A stretch of DNA of 64,000 nucleotides, taken from NCBI GenBank assembly GCA_016946835.1, contig JACVTC010000216.1, positions 88,501 to 152,500 on the forward strand, given 5' to 3'. The position numbers were made by a program, and so were the translations under genes. The notes below the pieces were generated by a model, which worked only from the letters and a program-made list of their open reading frames with translations, made no database searches and had not been told where the DNA came from. This stretch comes from Neocallimastix lanati (nom. inval.) (taxonomy: Eukaryota > Neocallimastigomycota > Neocallimastigomycetes > Neocallimastigales > Neocallimastigaceae). Positions within the stretch are counted from its first letter, which is position 1, and every line of letters begins with the position of its first letter. Below are positions 22,561 through 31,419 of this stretch, piece after piece.

Positions 22561-22829
22561 TATAAAAATATAGTTATAATAATAGCAATTTTATATTTCA
22601 AACTTTAATAAATTAATAAAACATTTTATTCAAAAACATATTTTTTAAAACCAAATTTATACAAATATTCCTTCTTTCACATTTTGTGTTGTTATTATAA
22701 TTAATTTTATAATAAACTCTCTTTTTAGGTAATATTTTTATTTTTATTTTATTTCTCAACTTAATGAATTAGTCATTAAGTTGAAGTTAATAATCATATT
22801 TAGTGATAGAACTTAGTATGATTATTACA

Positions 22830-22841
22830 ATAATAACTCTT
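22830..22841 (+). promoter_or_regulatory. Gypsy primer-binding site (self-priming type)
   Basis: ATAATAACTCTT begins at the first base after the 5' LTR. It does not start with TGG, as a site for a tRNA 3' end would, but pairs 12 of 12 with 22,549-22,560 in the LTR. Confidence 0.65.
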
Positions 22842-22970
22842 CTAGATTAGATTAGTTTAGGGTTAGATAAAATGTGGAAAATTTTTAGAATAGTGTAACA
22901 TTGGAATAGTGAATTAGTCTATTAAAAATATATATATTAGAATAAAATAATAATATATAGCTAGAGTGGC

Positions 22971-23021
<51 letters not shown>

Positions 23022-23083
23022 TTTTTTTGGCAATTTTGATTGGAAAAAAAAAAAAAAAAAAATTAGTTTTAATTAATAATTTT

Positions 23084-23139
<56 letters not shown>

Positions 23140-23367
23140 AATTAAATAAATAAATAAAATTAGTAAATAAAATTAGTAAATAAAATTAGTAAATAAAATT
23201 AGTAAATAAAATTAGTAAATAAATAAATTAAATAAATTAATGATTTAATAAATGGATAAGTCAACTATAGAAAAATAAATAAATTAAATAATTATTAAAT
23301 AGATAAATCAATTATAGAGTAATAAATGAATGAAACAATTAGTAAATAGATAAATTGAATAAATTAA

Positions 23368-23405
<38 letters not shown>

Positions 23406-23885
23406 TAATTATGAGTATCAACGAATTGATATAAAAAATAAATAAACAAAATATAAAATAAAATAGTTAGTAAATTAAATAAATTATTAGATAAATATAG
23501 TTAATGATGGAAAATTATAATTTTTAAAAATAATAAGTTATTTAATAATTATTTCAGAGAGAAAATTTTATAATTGAATAATTAAGGAAAGTCTTGTTTA
23601 TTTTGTTTTGAGCCTCTTATTAATAAAATTTTTTGCATCCTGGCCCTCGCTGGTAGAACTGAAATCTACATTCAGCTCATCGACCAAGCCGGTTGGTGAA
23701 CAGCAGCATGCAAAATAATTTTTTTAATAAAACTTAAAATATTAATAATCAATTCAGAAGCTTAATTATGAAATTATAATAATTTTGCTGTTATAATTAT
23801 TTATATTTACTTATCAAATATTACATATTACACTTATCTTTATTTTATTATTTATTTTATCAATTTAATTTTTAGATTTAGGAAG
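22842..23885 (+). other. Gypsy untranslated leader
   Basis: About 1.04 kb between primer site and Gag-Pol ATG. It has poly-A runs at 22,974-23,017, 23,045-23,061, 23,088-23,133 and 23,371-23,400, a short TAGTAAATAAAAT tandem repeat (23,161-23,220) and one structured GC-richer island (23,631-23,715). No ORF of note. Confidence 0.7.
23631..23715 (+). other. Structured RNA-like island in the gypsy leader
   Basis: Outer stem TTTTGCAT/ATGCAAAA (23,631-23,638 with 23,708-23,715), inner stem GCTG/CAGC (23,649-23,652 with 23,701-23,704), and two hairpins inside: GTAGA/TCTAC (23,653-23,657 with 23,665-23,669) and ACCAA/TTGGT (23,683-23,687 with 23,693-23,697). Together they make a three-way junction. 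Its GC content stands out from the leader around it. A role in packaging or translation is a guess. Confidence 0.45.
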
Positions 23886-26800
23886 ATGGAATTCAATAGT
23901 GATATCTCAAATAATCTCACTGTAGAGGATGATAATCCAAATAATCTCCTTATTAATAATAACCCAAATAATCTCACTACAAATCACATCACCCAGAACA
24001 GCAGTGCTTCCAAACTCATTACAGCTATTACTGATTTTATTCCTGCATTCTTTTCTCCAGGAGGAATATTAGTTAAAGAAAATGAGGGAAAAAGTAAACC
24101 AACTGTCCTCGAAACCATCATTCAAAGCGAAGATTTCTTTAAGGAACACCCAGATTCCTTTAGAAATGACGAATCAAAAAATTCATTTGTAATAAATAAG
24201 CTTGCAGGGACGGCAAGAAGATGGGGTCTCTCTTTACTTGGTGACGGTACTTTAAAATCCCTAAGATTTGATGAATTCAAAGCTCTTCTTTTGGAAAATT
24301 TCGATTCGGGTAGTGAGAAAAAACAAAAGTATGTAATTATGGACAAACTTTGGAGATTAAAACAGCTTCGTCTTGGTGAAGCTGCCGAATACACTATTGA
24401 GTTCCGAAGGTTAGCTGGACGTTTGGGATGGCCTGACGAAGTACTAATCGATATCATTGGAAAGGGTCTCGTTGATCGGGTTCGAGAAGAATTTGATAAA
24501 CTTAATAAACCCGATACCTTGTTTGAAGCTACCAATACGATTATCGGCATTGACAAAAAATGCTATCTTGAAAGCTGCATTCGTCATAAATCCGATAATA
24601 AGAGTAAAGCTAGTAAGTCTTTCCACAGAAAAAGAAAAGAACTTACAAAAACGGAGAACCGCTTTAAGAAATCTAAATTCAGAAAAAACAAGCCAAATAA
24701 GGAAATCTTGTCAGCTAATTACACTCCTTCGGGAAAATTAACAGTAACAACTACATTCTTCATCTCCTGTAATAATAAAAACCTTAGAGCTAACATTCTT
24801 ATTGATTCTGGTTCCGGCAGAAGTTTCTTGTGCAAGAATTTTGTTAATGCTAATAAAATCCCTACTTCTGGTCTCTCTTCTCCAATTAAGATTCAGTTGC
24901 CTAATGACAAATGCATGACCATTAAGCAAACCACTAAATCACTTAAATTGAAGACTTTGGATCACTCTGAGAATTTTGAATTTTGCATTGGAAATATATC
25001 ACTTGAAGGAGTCAATGGTATCTTGGGTAGAGATTGGCTACGAAAGCACAATCCTTTCATTGACTATGAAAGGAACAAAATCTACTTTTTGGGAAAACAT
25101 TGTAGATCTCATTGTCCTTCATCAAGGAAAAACAAATTTATTATTCAAAATCCCAATATTACAGCTCCAATGCTGGATGACGACTCTTATACTGCTAAAG
25201 AAACTTTGGATTCCATAATTCCTACTACTATTTCTGAAGATGAACTCTACGAGGATGTCTGTGCTGCAATGGATACTTCTACTGAAGGCAACAAAGAAAA
25301 ATCAAGAAATGAATCGATTATTAAAAAATTTTATTCTGATCTCAAAATTGTTTTTGAAAAGAAAGAAGCTGAGAAACTTCCTCCACACAGGAAGTATGAT
25401 ATTTCTATCGATCTTATTGTTGGAGGACAACTCTACTATGGCCCGATTTACTCGTTAACCGTTAAAGAATTAAAGGCTTTAAGAAAATACATTAAAGAAA
25501 ACTTGAAGAAAAAATTTATAAGAAAATCTAAATCTCCCGCAGGTGCTCCAATTCTTTTTGTTATGAAGCATGATGGAACTTTAAGGCTTGTCGTTGATTA
25601 CAGAAGACTCAACGCTATTACAATTCGTAATAGTTATCCTATCCCAAGAATCAGTGATTTGATTGAGTCTTTCAAAGGAGCTTCAATATTCACTCGGCTA
25701 GATCTCAGATCCGCTTACAATCTAGTCAGAGTAAAAGAAGGTAATGAATATTTAACTGCATTTAGAACTCCTCTTGGTCATTATGAATATCTTGTAATGC
25801 CATTTGGTCTTCGTAATGCCCCTTCGGTTTTCCAACGTTTTATTCAAGACGTTCTTGATGAAGTCATTGGAACTTGCGCTCAAGTTTATTTAGATGACAT
25901 TATAATTTACTCAAAGAACTTAGAAGATCACGTTAAGCATGTCAGATTAGTGCTTTCTCTTTTAATTAAGAATGGTCTTTATGCAAAATTGGAAAAGTGT
26001 GAGTTTCATGTTAAAGAAACCACTTTTCTTGGCTTCGTAGTATCTATTAATGGATTAAGAATGGATAGAAACAAGGTAAGATCGGTTTTGGAGTGGCCAA
26101 TCCCTAAGAATTTAAAGGAACTTCAAAGTTTCCTGGGTTTGTGCAATTTTTACAGAAAATTTATTAAAAACTTTGCAAAAAACATGGAACCATTAAGGAA
26201 GCTACTCAAAAAAGAAAATCAGTTTATTTGGAACGATGAAGCTGATTCTGCATTTAATAAATTAAAGAGTGCCTTTGAAACTGATGAAGTCTTAATATTC
26301 CCAGACCATGATAAAGAATTCATAGTTGAAACGGATGCTAGTGACTTTGCTATTGGTTGCGTCCTTTCTCAGGTTTGCGATAAGGATAATTTACTTCATC
26401 CAGTTGCTTTCCACTCCAGGTCCCTTAATAAAGCTGAGTTAAATTACACTATTTATGACAAGGAACTCCTTGCAATTATTACTGCTTTTGATACCTGGAG
26501 GCACCATCTAGAAGGTGCCAAGTTCCCTGTGCAAGTCCTGACCGATCATAAAAATCTGTTATATTTAAAGAAGCCCCAACACTTAAATCAAAGGCAAATT
26601 CGTTGGAGCTTATTCCTTTCCAAGTTTGATTTCAGGGTAGCTTATAGACCCGGTGCTAAAGGTGGTAAACCAGATGCACTCTCAAGAAGGCCGGATTATA
26701 AAAAAGATATTCCGGTTGTTTCGCAGTCAGTTATTAGTGAAAAAGCTTTCTGTTACACAATTAGCGATAATATTAGCGGTTTAATTGAAGCCCAAAAAGC

Positions 26801-27998
26801 TGATAAATACTGCAATGAAATTCTTAAAAAAATCAAACAACATGATAAAAAGTTAAAAAGTTCTTTGTTCAGTTACATTGAAGGTGTACTTCACTTTCAA
26901 AAACGTATTATTGTCCCATCCGCGTTAAAGGCCAGGCTATTAAAATCGTTCCATGACGCACCAACTAGTGGGCATCAGGGGGTAGATAGGACTTTTGAAA
27001 AACTTCAAAGGTACTACTGGTGGCCCAATATGAAGAAAGACGTACAGAATTATGTTGCATCGTGTGATGTTTGTTGTCGAAGTAAAATCCGCAGGCATAA
27101 ACCCTATGGTAAGTTACAACCACTTCCTATTCCTTCTAAACCCTGGGAAGTAATAGGGGTCGACTTTATTGTCTACCTGCCAACTTCGCAAAACTGTACT
27201 TGCATAATGGTGGTGTCTGACCATTTAACAAAAATGGTTCATTTAGTGCCTTGTGCCGACGTTCCTTCTGCTAATCTTACTGCCAAGCTCCTATTGTTTA
27301 ATGTTTTTAAATATCATGGTTTTCCAAAAACCATCGTATCCGATCATGGTTCCCAGTTTTCATCCGAATTTTGGACTTCTCTTTGCTCCGCTGTTCGTGC
27401 TAAACCAAGACTTGCTACAGCTCATCATCAGCAATCAAATGGTCAAGTGGAAAGAGCTAATGCTGTCATTGAACAATATCTTAGATGCTACTGTTCTTCT
27501 GCTCAAAGTGAATGGTGCTTCTACTTACCCCTCTGTGAATTTGCTTATAATAATTCGATGAACAAGTCTATTGGTCATTCTCCTTTCTTTGCTAATTATG
27601 GCTTTCATCCTAATGCTGTTATTGATTCTCCTCCTATTTTACTTAAAGATAATGCTTCAGTTCTTACAAGAGACTGGGCTGCTCATTTTGATGCTCTTCG
27701 TCAACATTTAAGCAAAGCCAAAGAAGATTTTAAAAAATATGGTGATACAAGAAAATCTACTGGCCCCAATTTTCAAGTCAATGATTTAGTTTATCTTAAA
27801 CGACATTATTTTACAAATGAACCAGCTAAGAAATTATCCTCTCAATATTTAGGCCCGTTTAAAATCATCGAAAAGAGGGAAAGAATGAACTACCGTTTGG
27901 AACTCCCGGAAAATTTACGACTCCATCCGGTATTTCATATCTCACAGTTGGAGCCTTACGTAAAAAGAAATAAAGAACTGGAAGAACCATCATTATAA
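23886..27998 (+). CDS. Gypsy Gag-Pol polyprotein
   Basis: One open frame of 1370 codons, no break. Gag: about 1-290, with the retrotransposon Gag stretch around RRWG (111-114) and a Lys/Arg-rich tail (about 230-275) but no CCHC zinc knuckle. Protease: LIDSGSG with Asp307. RT: about 500-690, MPFGLRNAPS and the active-site YLDD at 668-671. RNase H: ETDAS with Asp817, ending at DALSRR (930 on). Integrase: zinc site H1023, H1030, C1060, C1063; catalytic D1093, D1153, E1189 with exactly 35 residues between the last two. A GPF module (YLGPF at about 1321-1325) and HPVFHISQLEPY follow; there is no chromodomain. All catalytic residues are present, so the protein could be active. The first ATG after the leader is used. 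Confidence 0.97.
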   Translation: MEFNSDISNNLTVEDDNPNNLLINNNPNNLTTNHITQNSSASKLITAITDFIPAFFSPGGILVKENEGKSKPTVLETIIQSEDFFKEHPDSFRNDESKNSFVINKLAGTARRWGLSLLGDGTLKSLRFDEFKALLLENFDSGSEKKQKYVIMDKLWRLKQLRLGEAAEYTIEFRRLAGRLGWPDEVLIDIIGKGLVDRVREEFDKLNKPDTLFEATNTIIGIDKKCYLESCIRHKSDNKSKASKSFHRKRKELTKTENRFKKSKFRKNKPNKEILSANYTPSGKLTVTTTFFISCNNKNLRANILIDSGSGRSFLCKNFVNANKIPTSGLSSPIKIQLPNDKCMTIKQTTKSLKLKTLDHSENFEFCIGNISLEGVNGILGRDWLRKHNPFIDYERNKIYFLGKHCRSHCPSSRKNKFIIQNPNITAPMLDDDSYTAKETLDSIIPTTISEDELYEDVCAAMDTSTEGNKEKSRNESIIKKFYSDLKIVFEKKEAEKLPPHRKYDISIDLIVGGQLYYGPIYSLTVKELKALRKYIKENLKKKFIRKSKSPAGAPILFVMKHDGTLRLVVDYRRLNAITIRNSYPIPRISDLIESFKGASIFTRLDLRSAYNLVRVKEGNEYLTAFRTPLGHYEYLVMPFGLRNAPSVFQRFIQDVLDEVIGTCAQVYLDDIIIYSKNLEDHVKHVRLVLSLLIKNGLYAKLEKCEFHVKETTFLGFVVSINGLRMDRNKVRSVLEWPIPKNLKELQSFLGLCNFYRKFIKNFAKNMEPLRKLLKKENQFIWNDEADSAFNKLKSAFETDEVLIFPDHDKEFIVETDASDFAIGCVLSQVCDKDNLLHPVAFHSRSLNKAELNYTIYDKELLAIITAFDTWRHHLEGAKFPVQVLTDHKNLLYLKKPQHLNQRQIRWSLFLSKFDFRVAYRPGAKGGKPDALSRRPDYKKDIPVVSQSVISEKAFCYTISDNISGLIEAQKADKYCNEILKKIKQHDKKLKSSLFSYIEGVLHFQKRIIVPSALKARLLKSFHDAPTSGHQGVDRTFEKLQRYYWWPNMKKDVQNYVASCDVCCRSKIRRHKPYGKLQPLPIPSKPWEVIGVDFIVYLPTSQNCTCIMVVSDHLTKMVHLVPCADVPSANLTAKLLLFNVFKYHGFPKTIVSDHGSQFSSEFWTSLCSAVRAKPRLATAHHQQSNGQVERANAVIEQYLRCYCSSAQSEWCFYLPLCEFAYNNSMNKSIGHSPFFANYGFHPNAVIDSPPILLKDNASVLTRDWAAHFDALRQHLSKAKEDFKKYGDTRKSTGPNFQVNDLVYLKRHYFTNEPAKKLSSQYLGPFKIIEKRERMNYRLELPENLRLHPVFHISQLEPYVKRNKELEEPSL

Positions 27999-28007
27999 AT
28001 GGAGCAA

Positions 28008-28981
28008 TGTAAGAAATAATAATTATTTACTAATAAATAATTATTATTTCTTAGTCTTTATAATTATTGATAATAATTATAAATTTATTTAAATTATAAT
28101 TAATTCATACATTGAGATATTATTATCAAATTTATTATAATTGTAATTATTCATACACTTAAATAATATTAGAAAATTTATTTAAATAATTATTATATGT
28201 ACACTTATTAATATTATTAATTTTATTTAGTTATTCATTTAATTATCAAGTTAATGTAAACATTAGTTTTATTTATTTTTTACATTGTACATTTAAAAGA
28301 ACAATTAATAAGTTTCTGTATTTTTTATAATTCTGTATTCTAGTTTAAAGATAGTTTTATGTTAATAAGTTTAGATTAGATTTTAAAAATAATATTTAGA
28401 AAAATAGAATAATTTAGATCATTCCGGTTATTATTGATTTTTCCTTTTATTTGATGATCTAAATTAAAATTTAGGAAATCGATATATTAAGGTTTTATCC
28501 AAATATAAAATAATATATTTGGTTTTACTTAATATATACGATGATCGATATGAATAGAATATCGATCAAAAAACTTATCTAGTTTTTTCTTCTAATCTTT
28601 TTCTAGATAAGATATTTTTTAAGATTAGAAAACCCTTTTTGTTTAACCTTATTTCCATAAAAAAATATAAATAAGGCTCTTGATTTCCCTTTAAGAAATC
28701 AAGAGTTATTATTATAAAAATATAGTTATAATAATAGCAATTTTATATTTCAAACTTTAATAAATTAATAAAACATTTTATTCAAAAACATATTTTTTAA
28801 AACCAAATTTATACAAATATTCCTTCTTTCACATTTTGTGTTGTTATTATAATTAATTTTATAATAAACTCTCTTTTTAGGTAATATTTTTATTTTTATT
28901 TTATTTCTCAACTTAATGAATTAGTCATTAAGTTGAAGTTAATAATCATATTTAGTGATAGAACTTAGTATGATTATTACA
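28008..28981 (+). repeat. Gypsy 3' LTR
   Basis: Same 974-bp length as the 5' LTR and apparently identical by eye. It starts ten bases after the pol stop codon; the purine tract before it (ATGGAGCAA) is short. Confidence 0.95.
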
Positions 28982-29226
28982 TTTTAAGATTCGTTACATT
29001 ATTAGTATTATTATTATTATTATTTTTTTTTTTTTTTTTTTTTTGGTATTTTTCAGTTAAAAATTAAAAAAATTTTTTTTTTTTTTTAATTTTATTTTTA
29101 ATTCTTATTTGTGTGAATTTAAACTAAAATGAATTTTGATTTATTAATCAATGAATGAATGAATGAATGAATAAAATTTTATTTATTATTATTTTTTTAA
29201 AAATTTTATAATCAGAATTTTTAAAA

Positions 29227-29681
29227 AAAAAAAAAAAAACATAGACTTGCACATATGGGTACCCATCTCCCATATGGCCATACAGTTATTAATTAACTGT
29301 AAGGTGATGAGTTATTGGCATACTGTATCAGCTTCGCCGCTCTCAATCGTCGTTACACACTGCCCGGAGATGCATTCCTAACGTTCCTACATATATCTCT
29401 AATGACCACGAGCATCAGAACGGAACCATTAACTCCTCCCTAGTGGGTGTAATCATTGGCGATTGGAAATTTTACAATCATCAAGGTCTATGCTTCAATT
29501 CAAAGCGTAGTATCAGGGTTGGGTGAAATAATCATCTGAGGGAAAGCCTTATGGACATCACGTGTGGTCTCATGATATCCCAGGATAGAAACCTCATCCG
29601 ATTATTTGGTGCCATGCCGAGGATTCGAACCCCGCCCTCTACAGTGACCTGTATCGTCCTAACCGACTGGACCAACATGGC
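29227..29681 (-). mobile_element. tRNA-derived SINE with 15-bp target duplication
   Basis: A 455-bp island of near-normal base composition in AT-rich DNA, flanked by TCAGAATTTTTAAAA on both sides (29,212-29,226 and 29,682-29,696). On the minus strand it opens, at the exact duplication edge, with a tRNA-like head (29,681-29,611), continues with an unrelated body of about 370 bases and ends in a T run (29,239-29,227 on the + strand as A). No open frame. This is the structure of a SINE moved by LINE machinery. Confidence 0.85.
29611..29681 (-). other. tRNA-like head of the SINE
   Basis: 71 nt on the minus strand. Acceptor stem GCCATGT/GCATGGC (7 bp, one G-T), D arm GTCC/GGAC, T arm CGGGG-TTCGAAT-CCTCG. 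A box TGGTCCAGTCGG and a perfect B box GGTTCGAATCC. The anticodon arm folds as TACAG/CTGTA with only a 4-nt loop, so it is not a normal tRNA; it serves as an internal Pol III promoter. Confidence 0.75.
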
Positions 29682-31211
29682 TCAGAATTTTTAAAATTTT
29701 TTTTTTTATAAATTTTATATATATTTCTTTTAAATTTTAAATTTTATTTGTTAAGATAATAACTGAATTTCAATTCAATTTCAATTTCGATAATTCAGTT
29801 ATTTGAATTTCAATATTAATATATAATAATAATATAATAATTATTATTAAATTAACTTTATTAAAATATTTAGGAATTAGTCTAGGCCAACTAATTACTA
29901 AATATTATTTATATATTGAATTTAATATATATTAAATAATGTAAACACGTGATTGTCATATTAAATTAATTTCTACATATTATATTTTAATTATAAAATA
30001 TAATATTTAGCAATATTTGATTCTTATATTTTATTTATATTAAATATTTATATTATTATCTAACTTTATATTATCAATATCAAACTTATATTAATATTAT
30101 TTACATATTCATATTAATGATTAATATTTTAATAATTAATTATTTTATATAAATACATGTTTAAATTCTTTTGATTAATCCTTTGTAGGATTATTGTAAT
30201 TTAAATTATAGTAATAATTATATAAAATAATAATGTAATAAAATATTATTAAAATTAAATAAAATTTATATTTTAAATAAAAACTTAATTATAAAATTTA
30301 CTAATAACAATATGTAATAAATAAGAATAAAATTAAATTATTAATTAATTACTATAATTTGGCATCTTGACCTAATCGTTAAGACCAAATTATCTTAAAA
30401 CTTTAACATTATTAATATTTATTTATATATAATAGATAAATAAATTTATATAATTTATTTTATTATATTTGTTAAAAGAACAAAATTAGATGACACTCAA
30501 ATTTTATTAATAAGGTATTTAAGAGTTTTGTTAAAGACATGTTTTTTTAATTTAATATATTTTATTATCGCATTCTATTTTTTATATATATTATTATGGT
30601 TATATCTATATTTTTTAAAAACAAGTTATATCCTTTTGTATTTATACTTTTTTTATACAATGAAATTATTTCATTATTTATATTAATTTATATTTTATTT
30701 TAATTTATTTATTGTATGACGAATCATTATTTTTAACAATATCAAATAGATTCACCATTTCCAACCAACCACCACAAATAAAATAAAAATAATTTTAATT
30801 TAAAATATACAAATATTTGAAAAAATATATATATATTTATATATATACTATAATATAATGTTAGATTTTTAAAACAAATAAAACAATTATTTTTAACCAA
30901 TTATTTTATAATGTTTTGAATCATAAAAATTTATGTAGTAAATTATTTTAAATTTAATATAAATGTACTATTAGAATATTATTAAAAAGGCTACGGCCAT
31001 TAATATAGGTAAATAAAGTTTATAAAAACAAGAAAAATTTTGTAAATTTATTTATTGTGTATTTCTGTGTTAAGTGTTGTACGAATTGAGCTTTAATAGT
31101 AGGGCTAAATTAAAATATAATATAATATAAAATAATATAAAATTGTTTTAATTTTTTGCTTTTTTATATTTTATTTTATTTTATATTTTATTTTATTTTA
31201 ATTTTATATTT

Positions 31212-31254
<43 letters not shown>

Positions 31255-31270
31255 TTTTTTATTTTATTTT

Positions 31271-31318
<48 letters not shown>

Positions 31319-31419
31319 TTTTTGTTTTTTATATATATATTTTATTTTTTTTGTATATTTTATTGTTTAATAAAAAATAATATTTACATTAAATTTTAAT
31401 AAGTATTATGTAAATTTAT

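Larger units (their letters stand above)
21856..22829 (+). repeat. Gypsy 5' LTR, rich in perfect hairpins
   Basis: 974 bp. It carries a chain of perfect inverted repeats: 21,858-21,876 with 21,883-21,901 (19 bp); 21,906-21,916 with 21,920-21,930; 22,259-22,270 with 22,302-22,313; 22,330-22,339 with 22,376-22,385, enclosing 22,347-22,355 with 22,362-22,370; 22,391-22,399 with 22,407-22,415; interleaved pairs 22,422-22,430/22,451-22,459 and 22,438-22,447/22,469-22,478; 22,525-22,535 with 22,543-22,553; 22,757-22,767 with 22,773-22,783; 22,788-22,798 with 22,817-22,827. Confidence 0.95.
21856..28981 (+). mobile_element. Complete Ty3/gypsy element, Tf1/sushi-like
   Basis: A 7126-bp element with two 974-bp LTRs (21,856-22,829 and 28,008-28,981; ends TGTAAG...TTACA), apparently identical by eye, and a TTTTA duplication (21,851-21,855 and 28,982-28,986). 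Internal order: a self-priming type site right after the 5' LTR, a 1.05-kb leader with long A runs and a structured GC island, then a single Gag-Pol frame. A single Gag-Pol ORF, no zinc knuckle, self-priming and the pol sequence all fit the Tf1/sushi group. Equal LTRs and an intact ORF suggest a recent, possibly active insertion. Its base composition is clearly less AT-rich than its surroundings. Confidence 0.95.
21257..28998. mobile_element. Solo LTR-like element split by the gypsy insertion
   Basis: The left part 21,257-21,855 begins TGTAACGAAT; the right part 28,987-28,998 ends ATTCGTTACA, its exact inverted match. With the nested gypsy and one target copy removed the element is about 610 bp. 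It is flanked by TTATT on both sides, though in ATT-rich DNA that duplication is weak evidence. The TGTAAC...GTTACA ends suit a solo LTR of another LTR element. No internal coding frame. It could instead be a non-autonomous DNA element with 10-bp inverted ends. Confidence 0.6.
28999..31419. other. Right copy of the duplicated spacer
   Basis: An ATT/T run, then ggtatttttcag (about 29,043-29,055) and following sequence matching 138-360, interrupted by a SINE at 29,227-29,681, continuing to AT-rich DNA. At 30,755-30,840 it matches 907-1010. It ends in long T runs (31,215-31,320). No gene is seen outside the SINE. As in the left copy, an AAA-ATPase-like pseudogene follows. Confidence 0.65.

Noticed and set aside
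24122-24556. 144-codon minus frame and other frames across 24.1-27.6 kb
   Set aside because: Shadows of the intact gypsy Gag-Pol ORF.
29611-29681. Functional tRNA gene
   Set aside because: Acceptor, D and T arms fit but the anticodon arm has a 4-nt loop, and the segment is the head of a longer element with target duplications.
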